From Bacteroidales bacterium UBA5219 (lineage in GTDB: Bacteria; Bacteroidota; Bacteroidia; Bacteroidales; ML635J-15): 64,000 nucleotides of DNA. The notes beneath the pieces are model-generated. The model worked only from the letters and a program-made list of their open reading frames with translations. It did not search any database and was not told where the DNA came from. The position numbers and the translations under genes were made by a program. The stretch lies in the NCBI GenBank assembly GCA_002412425.1, contig DHVB01000049.1:87133-151132 (forward strand), read 5' to 3'. This document shows, in pieces, positions 62,423 to 64,000 of the stretch (position 1 is the first letter of the stretch; every line of letters starts with the position of its first letter).

Positions 62423-64000
62423 ATGAAAAAATTTTTTATCCTTAGCTTATTAGCAATGATAATTGCTATTGGCAAGAGCGTACATGCTCAGAGTTTTCAT
62501 ACTCAATACGAAAATGTTTCTCCATTTCAATCAGCATTGAGTATGGTTGTCGTTTCAGACCCGAATACATATACTAACTATATGATTGGGACAGATTATG
62601 ACAACAGAGTGTTTATTTCACCATTATCAACAGATTTGCCAAGCCCAATGCCAACAAATTTGGAGTATTTTGATTTACCAGTAGCCGTTATGTCTAATAT
62701 AGGGCAAGTGTATTTCCAAAAAGGATTAATTCATCCTAACTCTGGCGATATTTTTTTATATGGCTTTGCGCACAAAAACAATGCAATAACGGCTTGTTTT
62801 GCAATTATTGAAATATCAAATGGGCAAGCGACAAAATGCCATTTTAGACATTTACAAGGTAGTAACAGACCAATAGAATCTGCTTGCTGGGCAAATCATC
62901 CATCACCAATTTCAACAAATTCTGCTTATGGTATTATTTATGAGGGTAAGCTTTATAGAATATTTGTTGTAAATCCATCATCTAGCACTTTTATAATTAA
63001 CACTGGTGGATTTAAAAATATAGATGGTTATTATATTAAATCTGTTGACTATGATGGTTCAAATAACAAATTTGTTGTAAGTGCAAGTCAATTACCAATT
63101 CCTGGTGATACTACTCCTATACGTAATCAAATAATCGCACACATTGATAACAACAATTCTTTTGCATACAACTCATTTACAATTCACCGATTAAATATTG
63201 ATAATAATTTTTGTATGGCAGATAGAACAAGTAAGGTGTTTTTAGAGGGCAATGATTTTTATTATACAAATTATGCCTTTTTGATACATGATGTTTATTC
63301 TGCAAATGATTTAAGCGATGGCTTTTGGCTAACTAAAATAAACTATCTTACTGGCAATATTGATCAAAGTAGAGTTTATATAGCAAAAGACGATTACTTA
63401 TATAAAATATTAGTTACTGATGCTGTCGATAATTTTGACAAAATATTTGTTTTAGGCACTTTTGTTTCTAATAAGTTGCCAATAAACGAAGTTAAAAGAT
63501 GTGTTCTACAAATTGATATATCTAATTATAATAACTCTATTTTAAAGTCAATGGATGACTATGATATTGTAAACATAAACCCACTTTATCCCACACATCC
63601 TCCTTATTATACAAAATTACACCCTATGGGCTATATGAATGCATTGATTTTTAACAATCTATATTATGATGTCATTGGTTTTGGATCTCTTTATAATTTA
63701 TATAGCTATTTAGTAGAAATTATGGACTTAAATAATAGTATAGATGGTTGTGAGCATGAGGTAGATTTAATTACTTATATACCAGACATACTTGTGGAAA
63801 ATTTTACACCTTCACCAACTCATCATACATTTGCTTTACAACAATATGCACCGGCTACAATTACAGGGCAATATGCTTTAACTTGGGAAACTCTTTGCTC
63901 ACATCCTTCAAAATCAACAGTATATTTTGCTAATAATAGAAAAGAGCATATTCAAAGAATTATTGATGAGAACATGAAAAAATATCCACAAAAGAAATCC
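62423..64000 (+). CDS. Secreted protein of unknown function (3' end outside window)
   Basis: The frame from the ATG at 62423 is open for 526 codons to the window edge. It begins with a signal peptide (FILSLLAMIIAIGKSVHAQ). I recognise no family. The content is beta-rich with many Tyr, Asn and Ser residues (e.g. GTDYDNRVFISPL, FGSLYNLYSYL), similar in composition to other T9SS cargo of this window; a sorting domain, if present, would be beyond the edge. The 181-base gap before it (62242-62422) is AT-rich; TATATTGC near 62370 may be a weak -7 box, and nothing else was seen there. Confidence 0.7.
   Translation, partial: MKKFFILSLLAMIIAIGKSVHAQSFHTQYENVSPFQSALSMVVVSDPNTYTNYMIGTDYDNRVFISPLSTDLPSPMPTNLEYFDLPVAVMSNIGQVYFQKGLIHPNSGDIFLYGFAHKNNAITACFAIIEISNGQATKCHFRHLQGSNRPIESACWANHPSPISTNSAYGIIYEGKLYRIFVVNPSSSTFIINTGGFKNIDGYYIKSVDYDGSNNKFVVSASQLPIPGDTTPIRNQIIAHIDNNNSFAYNSFTIHRLNIDNNFCMADRTSKVFLEGNDFYYTNYAFLIHDVYSANDLSDGFWLTKINYLTGNIDQSRVYIAKDDYLYKILVTDAVDNFDKIFVLGTFVSNKLPINEVKRCVLQIDISNYNNSILKSMDDYDIVNINPLYPTHPPYYTKLHPMGYMNALIFNNLYYDVIGFGSLYNLYSYLVEIMDLNNSIDGCEHEVDLITYIPDILVENFTPSPTHHTFALQQYAPATITGQYALTWETLCSHPSKSTVYFANNRKEHIQRIIDENMKKYPQKKS

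Overview
The window comes from an AT-rich member of the Bacteroidota (Bacteroidetes), probably an anaerobic or fermentative one. The evidence is (i) at least seven secreted proteins ending in a type IX secretion (T9SS) type A sorting domain, recognisable by a YPNP or FPNP motif about 70-80 residues before the end and a basic C-terminus; (ii) repeated upstream boxes of the Bacteroidota sigma factor type, TAnnTTTG; (iii) Bacteroidota-typical genes such as the glycogen synthase/phosphorylase fusion, a GWxTD lipoprotein, a DUF4783 protein next to nadC and a DoxX-type protein next to tpiA; and (iv) an acyl-CoA dehydrogenase with an EtfAB pair that resembles the electron-bifurcating type of anaerobes. 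No tRNA, rRNA, CRISPR array, phage or insertion sequence was found.

Layout. 1-5584 (+): end of a zinc-ribbon SAM methyltransferase, a YWTD propeller T9SS protein, a transglutaminase-like lipoprotein and trmD. 5601-8757 (+): an ABC-F ATPase and a double adenylate kinase. 8754-11915 (-): the acd-etfB-etfA operon with its own terminator, promoter and a leader palindrome. 12017-15246 (-): two secreted DUF6624-like proteins and trpS. 15408-19637 (+): the glycogen enzyme fusion. 19780-20694 (-): folP. 20885-31275 (+): a roughly 10 kb operon-like run of tmk, a DoxX-like protein, tpiA, prmA, a 1504-residue secreted protein, a GWxTD lipoprotein and rlmB. 31341-35715 (-): a probable selenoprotein, then yihY/nadC/DUF4783. 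35846-41557 (+): rlmH with a large sensor histidine kinase, then yicC-gmk. 41690-54538 (-): a roughly 13 kb run of T9SS cargo genes including a subtilisin-like giant. 54877-56046 (-): a secreted esterase. 56164-64000 (+): an alpha-2-macroglobulin-like protein and a secreted protein cut by the window edge.

The strongest unusual observation is at 31341-33461. An in-frame UGA sits exactly at the first cysteine position of a thioredoxin-like CxxC (UGA-Ser-Gly-Cys) and is followed at the right distance by a GC-rich hairpin with a G in its apical loop, as expected of a bacterial SECIS. The gene therefore looks like a T9SS-exported, PKD-repeat selenoprotein that a standard gene caller splits into two ORFs. 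A second interrupted gene lies at 46840-54084: a signal-peptide-bearing beta-helix ORF and a subtilase ORF without signal peptide are in the same frame, separated only by one TAA and three codons. A set of short AT-rich repeats sits at gene 3' ends and has contributed the stop codons of rlmB and gmk, and apparently the C-terminal tail of folP.
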